Source: Photobacterium arenosum
Lineage (GTDB): Bacteria; Pseudomonadota; Gammaproteobacteria; Enterobacterales; Vibrionaceae
NCBI RefSeq assembly: GCF_014841115.1
Contig: NZ_JACYTP010000001.1
Location: 186,001-250,000 of the forward strand
Direction of reading: 5' to 3'
Length of the DNA stretch: 64,000 bases
Shown: positions 49,534 to 58,544 of the stretch, piece by piece
Layout of the letters: every line of letters begins with the position of its first letter
Position numbering within the stretch: the stretch's first letter is position 1
Notes under the pieces: generated by a model
The model's database searches: none
The model's input: the letters and a program-made list of their open reading frames with translations, nothing else
What the model was told of the DNA's origin: nothing
Position numbers and translations under genes: made by a program

Positions 49534-49725
49534 TCGCCCGCCGTGTTTTGCTTTGCGCTGAAAACTGCCTTTGCCTTTTCGGGCTTTTTCAACTCTGCTG
49601 CGGAAAACTTTACTGGTGACGACGGCTTTAAGGGCATTGTCCATGATTGTTCCGCGACCATGATCAGTTTCAAAACCAGTATTTGTGGCCTGCTCTGTGT
49701 GCTGGCAGCACTTTTTCTTTGCCAT
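49510..49725 (-). CDS. arfA: Alternative ribosome-rescue factor A
   Basis: The 71-residue product carries the ArfA core: GRGTIMDNALKAVVTSKVFR followed by RVEKARKGKGSFQRKAKHGGR at residues 23-65. ArfA binds stalled ribosomes and recruits RF2 to release them when tmRNA fails. AAGGAGC precedes the ATG at 49725. The last codons and the stop lie inside a terminator hairpin, so most messages should be nonstop and the full-length protein should be tagged by tmRNA. This is the established ArfA control circuit. The N-terminal Cys-Cys-Gln stretch (KKKCCQHTEQA) is unusual for the family. Confidence 0.9.
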   Translation of the reverse strand: MAKKKCCQHTEQATNTGFETDHGRGTIMDNALKAVVTSKVFRSRVEKARKGKGSFQRKAKHGGRESWPIAA

Positions 49726-49845
49726 TATATGCTCCTTGGTTAATCAGTAATTACCGGCAAATTTCAAGCGAAGTGTACGCCTGACAGTTAAAAATACAAG
49801 AGATTGCCAAGATAAATTTTAGTCATCAGATTTCAAAAAAGCGCT

Positions 49846-51015
49846 TTAATTTCCTGACGTTGCTACTTCACCGCCAGAAACACCGGGGTCAATATACTGT
49901 TTATACAAATCCAGGAATTCTAATACGACTTCTCTTGCCACGTCTGTTTCGCAATTGGTCAAAAAAACCATGCCTGTCTGAGTGATCGGGTTAAAAACCA
50001 TTTCTGTTCTTATCCCTTTGACCCAGCCACCGTGATGAACAAAGCCGGTAATCCCCTGATAGTCAAATGTTCGCCACCCTAAACCGTAATACACATTACT
50101 CAGCTTCGCCCGGTACCGATACTGATTAGCCCTTATCAATGGCTTATGTAACAAAGTTAGGTTGTCTTCACTGAGGACTTCAGGATATTGGCCAAACTGA
50201 GCCAGCATCCACTGCGCAAGATCCTGTGCGCTGGCATTGACACCAGCCGCCGCTGGTACGCCATAATAGTAAGGAGCAGGTTTAACTGCCGCATAGCCTG
50301 ACTTGGTTCTGACATGCGGGACAACCCTGTCATCGGCATTCAGAAAGCGCTCCAGGCCAAAGGTTGCACTGTGCATATGAAGCGGAATAAAAATATGCTC
50401 TGTCACAAACTGGCTGTATTCCATGCCAGATGCCAGTGAAATCATGTCAGCACTCAGGTTATAAACAATGTTCTGGTAGCCGTAACATTCACCGGGATCG
50501 CAAACAAACTTTACCCGGTTTAATATCGAAAGAATCCGCTGATAACTCACATCATTTTCAAGCAGATCAGAGTACGCCTGAGGCACCAGACCTGTGGTAT
50601 GCGACAAGACATTTCGCAACGTGACGACTTTACCTAAATCCGGATCGCTGAATTTAACATCTTCAAGATACGGGATAACATGTGTATCCCATTCAATCAA
50701 ACCACGGTCAACCAGCAGCGCCGTTGCGGCTGAAGCAAAAGTTTTAGAAATGGATGCCAGAGGAAACACAGTGGCAGAATCTATTTTTTTAGCGCCCCCC
50801 ACCTTCGTGACACCGTAACCACGTAATAAGCGGATCTCACCATTGACGAGTACAGCCAGTGACGCGCCAGGGATTGAGCTTGTCACGGCTTGATTCACAA
50901 ATTTATCCAGCGCAAAAACAATTTCATCACCAGGGGCTGCACATGCACCCCGAATGCCTAAGACGAAAATACAGCACCACAACCAGGTTCGACAGCACAC
51001 AATCCCACCTGACAC
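49846..51015 (-). CDS. Class C beta-lactamase-like serine hydrolase
   Basis: The 389-residue product has a signal peptide ending at GACAAPGD. It shows the SxxK motif S88-I-S-K91 (FPLASISKTF), a YxN-type motif YQN (YGYQNIVYNLSADM) and an HxG-type motif in VHHGGWVKG in place of KTG. This suggests an esterase or peptidase of the beta-lactamase/penicillin-binding group (as EstB or AmpH), not a true AmpC. The start is a GTG at 51015 and not certain. It lies alone with no terminator seen. Confidence 0.82.
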   Translation of the reverse strand: MSGGIVCCRTWLWCCIFVLGIRGACAAPGDEIVFALDKFVNQAVTSSIPGASLAVLVNGEIRLLRGYGVTKVGGAKKIDSATVFPLASISKTFASAATALLVDRGLIEWDTHVIPYLEDVKFSDPDLGKVVTLRNVLSHTTGLVPQAYSDLLENDVSYQRILSILNRVKFVCDPGECYGYQNIVYNLSADMISLASGMEYSQFVTEHIFIPLHMHSATFGLERFLNADDRVVPHVRTKSGYAAVKPAPYYYGVPAAAGVNASAQDLAQWMLAQFGQYPEVLSEDNLTLLHKPLIRANQYRYRAKLSNVYYGLGWRTFDYQGITGFVHHGGWVKGIRTEMVFNPITQTGMVFLTNCETDVAREVVLEFLDLYKQYIDPGVSGGEVATSGN

Positions 51016-51440
51016 CCTCTCCCCTGCACAAGCAGGTAATAGGGTAGGTATAATCTAAGAAGTTAAAAACAGGTATCAATCGCACACTATTCACTTCTTT
51101 TTCCTGCGACAATCTATAATCACAGGTATGACGAAAGGGCTGTTACCATCAGCCAGATTAACTGTCACTGAGCAATCGACACCAGAAGCTGTAGCCATGA
51201 AGTTAGCTGTACTCAAGACGTATCTTCACATCGCAACAAGGTGACCAATATCACACTTTGATGGTAAAGTATGATTTGACGCACACTTTACAGTGACGGC
51301 ATCAATTTGATTTATAATAATGAGCACTCATCCGATGAGTTATTTGGGATCAAGGGCACATTTTAATCCTGCTGCTGCTAAGCCAGGATTCAATATGCCG
51401 CCTCAATCATACTAAGAAAAAACGATAAAGGTTGGTAAGC
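51016..51440. other. Intergenic region with a palindromic site upstream of the MaoC-like gene
   Basis: No gene is supported in these 425 bases. ACTCATC, C and GATGAGT (51326-51340) form a perfect 7-bp-arm palindrome about 100 bases before the MaoC start codon, in an A+T-rich promoter-like context (TTGATTTATAATAATG). It resembles a repressor operator, but no regulator gene is adjacent. Confidence 0.5.
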
Positions 51441-52109
51441 ATGAAAGTGGTCGACTTTCTCAAACAGAAAAGTGAAATCTTGGCCAAGCACCCATTTGAG
51501 CTGAAAGACTGGCTGTCGCCGTCAATTCGTGACTATTGGATTGAATTCCTGAACAAGGCACATGTCACAGGTTGGGCTAAAGCTGAGAATATTGCCTCAA
51601 ATGGCGAATCTGTACAGAAAACGGCAGCTATCGAGATCCATCCTGAAGCCGCCAAACTAATGGAAGAACTGCTCGCATCGCTGGGTGAAGAGATTCACGT
51701 GGGTAACTGGCTGATTGTCGATCAGGATCGTATTAACCGATTTGCCGATGTCACGGATGATCATCAGTGGATCCACACGGATCCGGAACGCGCTGAGCTT
51801 GAGTCACCTTTTAAAACAACAATTGCGCACGGATTTCTTACGCTGTCGCTGCTCTCTGTGCTGACAGATAGCGTCGATCCCAACAACCAGAAATTTCCTA
51901 CCGCAAAAATGACCGTTAACTACGGTTTAAATCAGGTACGTTTCCCCTACCCGGTTAAAGAAGGTAGCCGGGTGCGAGCCCGTACAAAAATCCAGTCTGT
52001 CACGCCTGTAAAACGTGGATTGGAAATTGTGCAGGAAATTTCCGTAGAAATCGAAGGATGCCGCCGCCCTGGCTGCGTAGCAGAATCAGTCGTTCGGCTG
52101 TATTTCTGA
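51441..52109 (+). CDS. MaoC/PhaJ-type hydratase (hotdog fold)
   Basis: The 222-residue protein has an N-terminal helical part of about 80 residues. A MaoC-like hotdog follows with VDQDRINRFADVTDDHQWIH followed by TDPERA and the active-site helix segment TIAHGFLTLSLLSVL, matching the Asp-His pair of (R)-enoyl-CoA hydratases. It should hydrate trans-2-enoyl-CoA. The extra N-terminal domain is longer than in PhaJ. The ATG at 51441 (MKVVDFLKQ) is chosen over a TTG nine bases upstream. Confidence 0.82.
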   Translation: MKVVDFLKQKSEILAKHPFELKDWLSPSIRDYWIEFLNKAHVTGWAKAENIASNGESVQKTAAIEIHPEAAKLMEELLASLGEEIHVGNWLIVDQDRINRFADVTDDHQWIHTDPERAELESPFKTTIAHGFLTLSLLSVLTDSVDPNNQKFPTAKMTVNYGLNQVRFPYPVKEGSRVRARTKIQSVTPVKRGLEIVQEISVEIEGCRRPGCVAESVVRLYF

Positions 52110-52424
52110 TCGATATCTCATGCCTTAACGCTCAAACTTTCACTCAGTTTGAGCGGTAAGGCACAAGACCGCCGTTTTTCCTTTCAGAAGCCAACGCCAG
52201 ACAGTGACAAGGCCGCAATGCGGACAGTACCCCCTGCTTACATTGACACATGCCTATTTCGTATATTCCCTTAATATCAGGGGCTTTTTGTTGTCCAAGA
52301 TCCCAACCTTAAACTCTATCAGTTTAATTCACGTGCTATTTCCAGTTTGATGTTCGTCAGTTTGTTTGGCTATTCACGTATGAATGGCATCCCATATTGG
52401 GACTGATTTTTAGGGAGAGTCACT
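52110..52424. other. Intergenic region with stem-loops
   Basis: CGCTCAAACT and AGTTTGAGCG (about 52129-52155) form a 10-bp stem with a 7-base loop that has no T-run. At 52268-52282 CCCT/AGGG is followed by GCTTTTTG, a weak terminator. No gene is supported in the remaining sequence. Confidence 0.45.
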
Positions 52425-52901
52425 ATGATTAAATCCAACCCGTTTACTGACACTGACAGGGATCGCGCTGCTATCTGGGATATGCTTGTCACGCGTGACA
52501 TCAAAGCTTACTGCGAGGCAGACTGGTCACAAGTGGCCGAAGACTTCATTGAAGATGAGTTTTATGCCATCAATGCCAACAAGTCAGATAACCCGGCAGC
52601 GTGGACTTTCGCTTTTTCCTCTCTGGCAGACTACCAGGAAGAGTGGCTGCGTCAGGCAATGCTCGCGCAGGAAACTGTGTACAGCGAACCGTTAGAGCTG
52701 GCGGTTCATGCTGCAACCAGCTTGAATGAAATTACCATAGAGAATGGACGAGCGATTGCCCGTAAACAATTTTGCGGCAGTATCCAGCGTGCTGATGGCG
52801 GTGCTGATGAACTGCTATGGCAGTCACTCTACTACCTTAAACGCACAAATACAGGCTGGAAAATCTGTGGCTTTACCGGTTACCTGCCGTATTCCGCATA
52901 A
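52425..52901 (+). CDS. NTF2-like (SnoaL-type) hypothetical protein
   Basis: The 158-residue product has the layout of NTF2/SnoaL folds: a start helix (DRAAIWDMLVTRDIKAYCE), DFIEDEFYAINA, then strands ending LLWQSLYYLKRTNTGWKICGFTG. This fold is used for small-molecule binding or catalysis; no ligand is indicated. GGGAGA precedes the ATG. No partner gene is obvious. Confidence 0.65.
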   Translation: MIKSNPFTDTDRDRAAIWDMLVTRDIKAYCEADWSQVAEDFIEDEFYAINANKSDNPAAWTFAFSSLADYQEEWLRQAMLAQETVYSEPLELAVHAATSLNEITIENGRAIARKQFCGSIQRADGGADELLWQSLYYLKRTNTGWKICGFTGYLPYSA

Positions 52902-52947
52902 TTTATCCCCCAGCGCTTTAGCTGCCCGCTGCGAAGCGGGTAGCTTC

Positions 52948-53295
52948 TCAGTTAAATACCGATAATAAAATGCAGGCAAATAAAGGAAATAGTCCCGATA
53001 AAAAGAAGGTAAAGCCAAAATGGTAGTTTGCTTTAATGTCTCTTTGCTTACCTGCTTCTATCTCATGATCCGACAACATTGATGCCGCTTTGATAGCAGC
53101 TCGATCACCATCAAAAGATTGGCTCTCTTTGCCACCATTCCAGACAATGCCAGCCAGTGCCCATTGAAGTGCGAACATATAAAACAGAACATCACCACTA
53201 ACACTGAATGGCTGCTCGAAAAATTTATGGCCAACCCATACCGCACCAGCTGCCAGTAAATTACTCAGCAATACGTATTTCAGAAAATTCAGCAT
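52948..53295 (-). CDS. Small membrane protein, unknown function
   Basis: The 115-residue product has three hydrophobic segments (residues 5-22, 35-52 and 93-113) and an acidic, charged cytoplasmic loop between the second and third. GAGAAG precedes the ATG at 53295. No family is recognised. It is convergent with the 52425 gene; a GC-rich stem (GCTGCCCGCT/AGCGGGTAGC, about 52921-52944) between the two may end transcription. Confidence 0.6.
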   Translation of the reverse strand: MLNFLKYVLLSNLLAAGAVWVGHKFFEQPFSVSGDVLFYMFALQWALAGIVWNGGKESQSFDGDRAAIKAASMLSDHEIEAGKQRDIKANYHFGFTFFLSGLFPLFACILLSVFN

Positions 53296-53420
53296 CTTCT
53301 CATTAAATTATGCGACATAAAAAACGGTTTATTTCGTGCGAGCCCACTTTAATGACTTTGTATTAATATGCAAGTACACACATTTGAGTTGGACTGAATT
53401 TCAGATGCTCAGCAACAAAA

Positions 53421-53441
53421 AACGACGCAATGCGCCGTTTC
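53421..53441 (-). terminator. Terminator of the TonB2 operon
   Basis: On the minus strand AACGGCGC, a short loop and GCGTCGTT form a stem that runs into TTTTT. It lies 25 bases after the TPR-gene stop codon, at the end of the six-gene operon. Confidence 0.75.
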
Positions 53442-53464
53442 ATCTCTGCGGTCATTGCTTGAAC

Positions 53465-54625
53465 TTAACTTTCCATATCACGCAATTGATTCAGATACTT
53501 AATCCAGCTTTGTGAAGCCTTTGACGATTGTAAATTATCTGCTTTCTTCGCATGCACAATCGCCTGTTCAAGGTTTTGTAATTTGTAATAGGCGCGCACT
53601 TTAGCCAGCTCAATATCCGCTTGCTTACCTTTGATCTGTAATTTATCCAGTTCATTGAGCGCAAGTTGATAGTGGCCTTCCTGTAATAAAAGCGTCGAAA
53701 GCTGCCAGCGATACTGCGCATCTAACTCAACGACTTTTCGCCACGTTTCTATCGCCTGCTCCCACTCTTTCGCCATTTGCCAGTAGGTTGCCTGAGAAAT
53801 CAATAAATCAAGATTACTGTCGCTGTTTTCCAATGAAGCAAAAATGCGAGCAGCTTTCTCAGGAATCCCCTCCTGGGCGTAAAGCTGGCCCAGAGTTTTC
53901 AGATCCTGCTGAGATAAGGCGACTCCCTGGCGTTTTGCCAACGCTAACGTTTCAATCGCCTGTTTTCTTCTCTCCAACCGCATTTCAATGCCCGCCAGTT
54001 GTCGCCACCACACGACTTTTTGCGGCTCCAGTGTAATAAGGCTATTTAAGGTTGGGAGCGCTGACTTATACTGCTGGAGCTGTAACTGAGCACCCAACTT
54101 TAGTGATAAGGGTTGCACTTCTTTTTGTTTATGAACACGCTCATACTGCTGAATAGCTGACAGCACCGAACGCCATTCTTCAAGCTGATAATTGGCCTGG
54201 GCGATTCTCAGCCAGAGCTCATCGGCTTTTTCAGTTGCGGGAATCGACTTACTGAGTTGATAGTAATAGTTGAGTGCTTTTTGATATTGCGCCTGGGATA
54301 ACAATATATCGGCCAGCATACGTTGTGTGGATCTCAGATACTCGTCATCAAGCTGCCCGCTTTCAATGGCCTGAGCCAACCGCTGAATAGATAAAGCCGG
54401 CTTGCCGTCCTGCCAGTAATACACACCCAGCATACGGTTAACAAACGCTTTATCATAGGCACGGGAAATATCCATCTCCCTGAGCAAGACAATGGCTGCA
54501 CTGACCTTGTCTTCCAATTGAAGCTTCTGTGCCTGCTGCACTTTGCCGGCGGTATACTGAGACAGTTGTGCCGACAGCGCGACAGGCGCAAACAAGATCG
54601 CCACTATAAAAGCTAATGTTTTCAT
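53465..54625 (-). CDS. TPR-repeat protein of the TonB2 operon
   Basis: The 386-residue protein has a signal peptide (KTLAFIVAILFAPVALSA) followed by about nine TPR-like helix pairs over residues 30-370 (for example LRSTQRMLADILLSQAQYQK followed by ALNYY). In Vibrio a periplasmic TPR protein of this kind is the last gene of tonB2 operons and is needed for some siderophore uptake. The ATG at 54625 overlaps the tonB2 stop (TGATG); a GTG at 54628 is also possible. Confidence 0.85.
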   Translation of the reverse strand: MKTLAFIVAILFAPVALSAQLSQYTAGKVQQAQKLQLEDKVSAAIVLLREMDISRAYDKAFVNRMLGVYYWQDGKPALSIQRLAQAIESGQLDDEYLRSTQRMLADILLSQAQYQKALNYYYQLSKSIPATEKADELWLRIAQANYQLEEWRSVLSAIQQYERVHKQKEVQPLSLKLGAQLQLQQYKSALPTLNSLITLEPQKVVWWRQLAGIEMRLERRKQAIETLALAKRQGVALSQQDLKTLGQLYAQEGIPEKAARIFASLENSDSNLDLLISQATYWQMAKEWEQAIETWRKVVELDAQYRWQLSTLLLQEGHYQLALNELDKLQIKGKQADIELAKVRAYYKLQNLEQAIVHAKKADNLQSSKASQSWIKYLNQLRDMES

Positions 54626-55245
54626 CACTTACTCAGATTAAATTCCACTTTTACTTGCTGACCATGCTGGGATAGCGCTTTACCACCTTCAATCTTTGGT
54701 TGGTATTTCCAATTCTTTAAAGCACGTATCGCTTCACGGTCAAATACACGATTAGGCTGCGCGTCAACAATCTTGATATCTGTTGGCCTGCCTTGCGGGT
54801 CAATCGTAAACGACAGCACCACATACCCTTCAATGCTTCTTTTTAAAGCCCGGGCAGGATATTTGGGCTCAACGCGATAGAGCGGCATGGCCTGCTGATC
54901 CCGTCCCACATCTGAAACGGCCGGCAAGCTGATTGCCAGGCCTTTCACGGAAGCATCCATAGCAATTGATGGCATAGTAGGTGAAACCAAAGGCGTCACG
55001 GCGCTTGCCTGGGCACTTTTCGGTATGGCCTGCGGTGGCGGCTCAGGTGTTTCCGGTTTCTCAGGTACTGTGCGTTGCCGACGCTGCGCTTCACGCTCCT
55101 GCTCAACCATCACCATGTTAAACGCCAGCGATTCTTTTGCTTCCGGCAACTGACTGTTACCGTCATCAACCATCCAGGCCATAAAAGTAAACAAGCCACC
55201 CGTAATCAGCAGTGCTAACGGAGCAGCTACTATGAGCCTGAACAT
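54625..55245 (-). CDS. tonB2: TonB2-type energy transducer
   Basis: The 206-residue protein has one N-terminal membrane anchor (PLALLITGGLFTFMAWMV) and a Pro-rich periplasmic spacer (KPETPEPPPQAIPKS). The TonB C-terminal domain follows: YVVLSFTIDPQGRPTDIKIV, then FDREAIRALKNWKYQPK. It transmits the proton-motive force to outer-membrane receptors. It is shorter than TonB1 and overlaps exbD by ATGA. Confidence 0.92.
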   Translation of the reverse strand: MFRLIVAAPLALLITGGLFTFMAWMVDDGNSQLPEAKESLAFNMVMVEQEREAQRRQRTVPEKPETPEPPPQAIPKSAQASAVTPLVSPTMPSIAMDASVKGLAISLPAVSDVGRDQQAMPLYRVEPKYPARALKRSIEGYVVLSFTIDPQGRPTDIKIVDAQPNRVFDREAIRALKNWKYQPKIEGGKALSQHGQQVKVEFNLSK

Positions 55246-55649
55246 CAGCGCTTCTCCGCCGCCAAGGCAATATTTTTGACTCCGGCGCCTTTGGCTGCAT
55301 CCATGACTTTTACCACAGTACCACTGTAGGCGTGCTCATCAGCCTGAATAACCAGAGAGGCATCAGGCTGATCGAGCAGCAAGGTTTCCAGTGTTGCCTG
55401 TACGCGTTCAACATCCACAACACGCTTATCGATATACACATCGTTTGCCGAAGTAATCGCCACAAAGATGCCTGCATCTTTCTGACTGACCACATTGCTG
55501 GCTTGGGGACGATTCACTTCAACGCCGGACTCACGAACAAAAGAGCTGGTCACGATGAAAAAAATCAACATGATAAACACGATATCCAGCATAGAAGTCA
55601 GATCAATCTGGGCTTCTTCCCGAGCGACGGATGGGCGACTTAACCTCAT
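55245..55649 (-). CDS. exbD2: ExbD2-type proton channel subunit
   Basis: The 134-residue ExbD/TolR protein has one membrane segment with the essential aspartate in DLTSMLDIVFIMLIFFIVTS. Its periplasmic domain contains VYIDKRVVDVERVQATLETL. The ATG at 55649 is chosen because it begins at the conserved MRLSRPSVAR and overlaps the exbB stop (ATGA); the longer frame up to 55697 lies inside exbB. Confidence 0.92.
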   Translation of the reverse strand: MRLSRPSVAREEAQIDLTSMLDIVFIMLIFFIVTSSFVRESGVEVNRPQASNVVSQKDAGIFVAITSANDVYIDKRVVDVERVQATLETLLLDQPDASLVIQADEHAYSGTVVKVMDAAKGAGVKNIALAAEKR

Positions 55650-56194
55650 CGTTGACTCCTCATCAATTTTTCTAGTTTTTGCTCTCGCATCTTGCACGCT
55701 TTTGCAAGACGGGCATGAATAAACATGCCTGCCAGTGCGGCAACCATACCCGCCATTGTTGGCAATGTAGCGAGCGAGATACCCGAAGCCATCAGTTTTG
55801 GCTGGCTGCTGCCCTGGTTGGCCATGACATCAAATACTGAGATCATTCCGGTCACTGTTCCCAGCAGTCCCAGCATCGGACAAATAGCCACCAGGACTTT
55901 AATCACATTCAGATTCTGAGATAAGGCAAGATGCGCTTCACTGAGCCAGCCGGATCGTATGGCATGAGCATACCAGGAGGTTTGATCTTCTCTGGCGTAC
56001 CACATTGCCAGCCACCGCTGCTTTTGCTTGGGATAAGTGAACACCAGATACAGCAGACGCTCAGCGACCAGCAACCAGGAGAACAACACCACAACGGCAA
56101 GCCACCACAGTATTTGTCCTCCCTGTTGCATGAACTGCTGCAGGGAGATCCACCAGGTTTCGGCAAATTCGCTACTGAACAGTGTCACATCCAT
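55646..56194 (-). CDS. exbB2: ExbB2-type proton channel subunit
   Basis: The 182-residue MotA/TolQ/ExbB protein has three membrane segments and the channel motif ICPMLGLLGTVTGMISVFDV with Thr residues of the proton path, followed by ISLATLPTMAGMVAALAGMFI. It forms the ExbBD motor for TonB2. Its start overlaps the ttpC stop codon (TAATG). Confidence 0.93.
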   Translation of the reverse strand: MDVTLFSSEFAETWWISLQQFMQQGGQILWWLAVVVLFSWLLVAERLLYLVFTYPKQKQRWLAMWYAREDQTSWYAHAIRSGWLSEAHLALSQNLNVIKVLVAICPMLGLLGTVTGMISVFDVMANQGSSQPKLMASGISLATLPTMAGMVAALAGMFIHARLAKACKMREQKLEKLMRSQR

Positions 56195-57528
56195 TACGCA
56201 GTGCTTCCTGTTTTCTCAGCTTCTGCTGCGACAAGACTGATCCCCTGCTTCTCAAGAATGCTTCGGATCGCATCTGCCTGCGCACTCAGCAGATTATGTG
56301 CAAGCAGTAAAGGCATTGCTGATACCAGGCCCAATACGGTTGTCACCAGTGCCATGGATATCCCTCCCGCCATCACTTTAGGATCGCCATTACCAAACTG
56401 AGTAATCACCTGGAAGGTTTCAATCATACCGGTGACTGTTCCTAGCAGGCCCAGCATAGGTGCCAGCGCCGCGAGAAGTTTCAGCATGGATAAACCACGT
56501 TCCAGCCCCTGCTGTTCATCGACAATGGTTTCCAGTAGTCGCAATTCCAAGGCTTCAACAGAGCGTTTTTGATCGGTGTCGTAAACACTCAGAACACGAC
56601 CAAGTGGATTGTTGCCCGGGTTTTCTGGTTTCTTCAGCTGGGCATTAATTTGCTGGCGGATCCAGATCAACTTGCAGCCACGGTACAGAGCGATGATGAT
56701 GCCGATCGCCAACAGTCCAAGAATAATTTTACCCACCACCCCGCCCTGGGAGAGGCGTTCTGTCAGGGAGGGGGCATGCGCCAACTGCTCCAGCATTTTG
56801 CCGCGAGACGGGTCAACAACAGCCATTTGCAAACCTGCTTGCTGTAACGACGCTATCTGACTGGCTACCGGGCCATTTTCTGGCTGCTTCAAATACGGTG
56901 TCGCCACTTGGCGAATGCCATTCCAGGCCAGATAACCCTGTTCACCAATCAAACCAATGCTGCCAAGACGGTAAGCATCCACAGTGGATTGATACCCTTC
57001 TCCATTGATATAAGAGACAGAGACTTTGCGCATTTCCGAGCTGGCCAAGATTTGCTCGTTCATTCCCTGCCACAGCCCGTTCAGCTGCTTAAGCGAAGGC
57101 AGTGCCTTAGCGTCAACGATATCGTTTACAACAGCGGTATACTGATGACGATCAGCGCTGGTGACTGACGTTTCCAGCTCCGCTTGCAAGTCTTTGGCCG
57201 TCTGGCGAACCACGCCAAACAATTCGCCCAAACTGCCAGACTCAAGCCTTAACTCTTCTTCCAGTTGAGCCAGCGATTTTTCATTTGTACTAAAAGTGCT
57301 GCTCAGGTTATCAATCTCTGTATTCAGCGATTCACGCGTTGCCAACAGCGCATCTTTTTGTGCACGTATTTCTGCTTCTGTTTGCTTAAACCCAGCTTCG
57401 CGGGTTTGATTGTGGGCTTGCTCGGATTTTTGTTCCTGCCGGGTCTTTTCCACCAGGCCATCAACAGCCAGTACGGAAGTCGACACTGAAAACAGGGTAA
57501 GCGCGAGTGCTAACGTTTTAAGTTTCAT
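56194..57528 (-). CDS. ttpC: TtpC-type large MotA/TolQ/ExbB protein
   Basis: The 444-residue protein has a signal peptide (MKLKTLALALTLFSVSTSVLA) and a long coiled-coil periplasmic part (residues 25-120). An ExbB-like membrane domain at the C-terminus contains LAPMLGLLGTVTGMIETFQV and GGISMALVTTVLGLVSAMPL. TtpC is the extra component found only with Vibrio-type TonB2 systems and is needed for their function. The next gene starts within its stop codon. Confidence 0.92.
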   Translation of the reverse strand: MKLKTLALALTLFSVSTSVLAVDGLVEKTRQEQKSEQAHNQTREAGFKQTEAEIRAQKDALLATRESLNTEIDNLSSTFSTNEKSLAQLEEELRLESGSLGELFGVVRQTAKDLQAELETSVTSADRHQYTAVVNDIVDAKALPSLKQLNGLWQGMNEQILASSEMRKVSVSYINGEGYQSTVDAYRLGSIGLIGEQGYLAWNGIRQVATPYLKQPENGPVASQIASLQQAGLQMAVVDPSRGKMLEQLAHAPSLTERLSQGGVVGKIILGLLAIGIIIALYRGCKLIWIRQQINAQLKKPENPGNNPLGRVLSVYDTDQKRSVEALELRLLETIVDEQQGLERGLSMLKLLAALAPMLGLLGTVTGMIETFQVITQFGNGDPKVMAGGISMALVTTVLGLVSAMPLLLAHNLLSAQADAIRSILEKQGISLVAAEAEKTGSTA

Positions 57529-57529
57529 A

Positions 57530-58294
57530 TCAGTTAGCCTCCAGATTGACAGATACAGGAAGAGAGATCAGACCGGGAGCGATTTGTTTCGACGCCATTG
57601 CAAAGGCTTTATCCAACTCAGTACCAGCCTGAGGCTCTAATGATTGCCATTGATGAGCACCGTCATTCCAGGCCCAGTAGCGCTGACCGTCGAGGCTACG
57701 CGCCACAAAAGCCACACGCCCGAGATACAGCAGATCGGCTTCAATATTTTCCGTGGTACTCAGGGCCAATTTACCCTGATAGACACCGAGCTTAGTACCG
57801 TAGTCCATTTCAATCTGGTAAGCCTCCAAAATACGACGATACTTTTCGGCATCACTGATATCGGCCTGAGCCATCATGAACTCCAGTTTGGCAATCCGTG
57901 CCAACCGTTGATCACGTTTGATAGGTTTGTCATCTTCAACCACAGATTTCAGACCATCTATCATCTTATACATCAATGGCACTACACCCTGGCGAGTTTC
58001 TTTAATGCCTGAAATCTGTTCACTTAAGCTGCTTTTTTCTGATTCCTGACTATCAACCAAGCGAGCCAGATGATCCCGATAGACAAGGAGGTTTTTCACT
58101 TCTTCCTGAAGGGCTTCAATTTCAGCCTTCATTGAAAGCGTTGCATCTGCACTTTTATCAATCTTATTCTGGCTTTGTTCGGCAGACTGATTGATTTTGC
58201 TCTCAATATTGCGGGCCGCATCGAGTGTACTGGCCCCCGCATTTATGCTCAGGCCGAGTGCAATCACGGCCAGACTGGATTTCATCATGTTCAT
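57530..58294 (-). CDS. DUF3450 periplasmic coiled-coil protein
   Basis: The 254-residue product has a signal peptide (VIALGLSINAGAS) followed by coiled-coil segments (residues 30-115), then the DUF3450 domain (VPLMYKMIDGLKSVVEDD, RRILEAYQIEMDYG, YLGRVAFVARSLDGQRYWAW). It lies 1 base upstream of ttpC as the first gene of the operon, the usual place of this family in Vibrionaceae TonB2 loci. The start may be at 58294, 58288 or 58285. Confidence 0.88.
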   Translation of the reverse strand: MNMMKSSLAVIALGLSINAGASTLDAARNIESKINQSAEQSQNKIDKSADATLSMKAEIEALQEEVKNLLVYRDHLARLVDSQESEKSSLSEQISGIKETRQGVVPLMYKMIDGLKSVVEDDKPIKRDQRLARIAKLEFMMAQADISDAEKYRRILEAYQIEMDYGTKLGVYQGKLALSTTENIEADLLYLGRVAFVARSLDGQRYWAWNDGAHQWQSLEPQAGTELDKAFAMASKQIAPGLISLPVSVNLEAN

Positions 58295-58544
58295 CTTGGA
58301 GCAGTTACCTTAAGTATCTGTTCAAAAAGCAAGCCATTGAGCCAACTTCCCATAACTAGTCAATTACGCATTAAGCTGAGTGACTGGTCACACATCTTAG
58401 TTGAAAACAAATCTCATTTAAACTATAAAATCCGGAAATTTTGCTTCCGCTAAGCCCATAGCAGCACGGATCAGATCAAGCCGAATCATGCATTAAAGAC
58501 AATCCGAATCGAAGACAGTGACCTGAAGAAACGAGGAAGATATA

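Noticed and set aside
49440-49673. 77-codon minus-strand frame overlapping arfA
   Set aside because: It is a different reading frame of the arfA region; the ArfA frame has the family motif and the ribosome binding site.
49846-51015. True AmpC beta-lactamase resistance gene
   Set aside because: The KTG box is replaced by an HxG-type motif and the sequence is closer to esterase/peptidase members of the family; resistance cannot be claimed.
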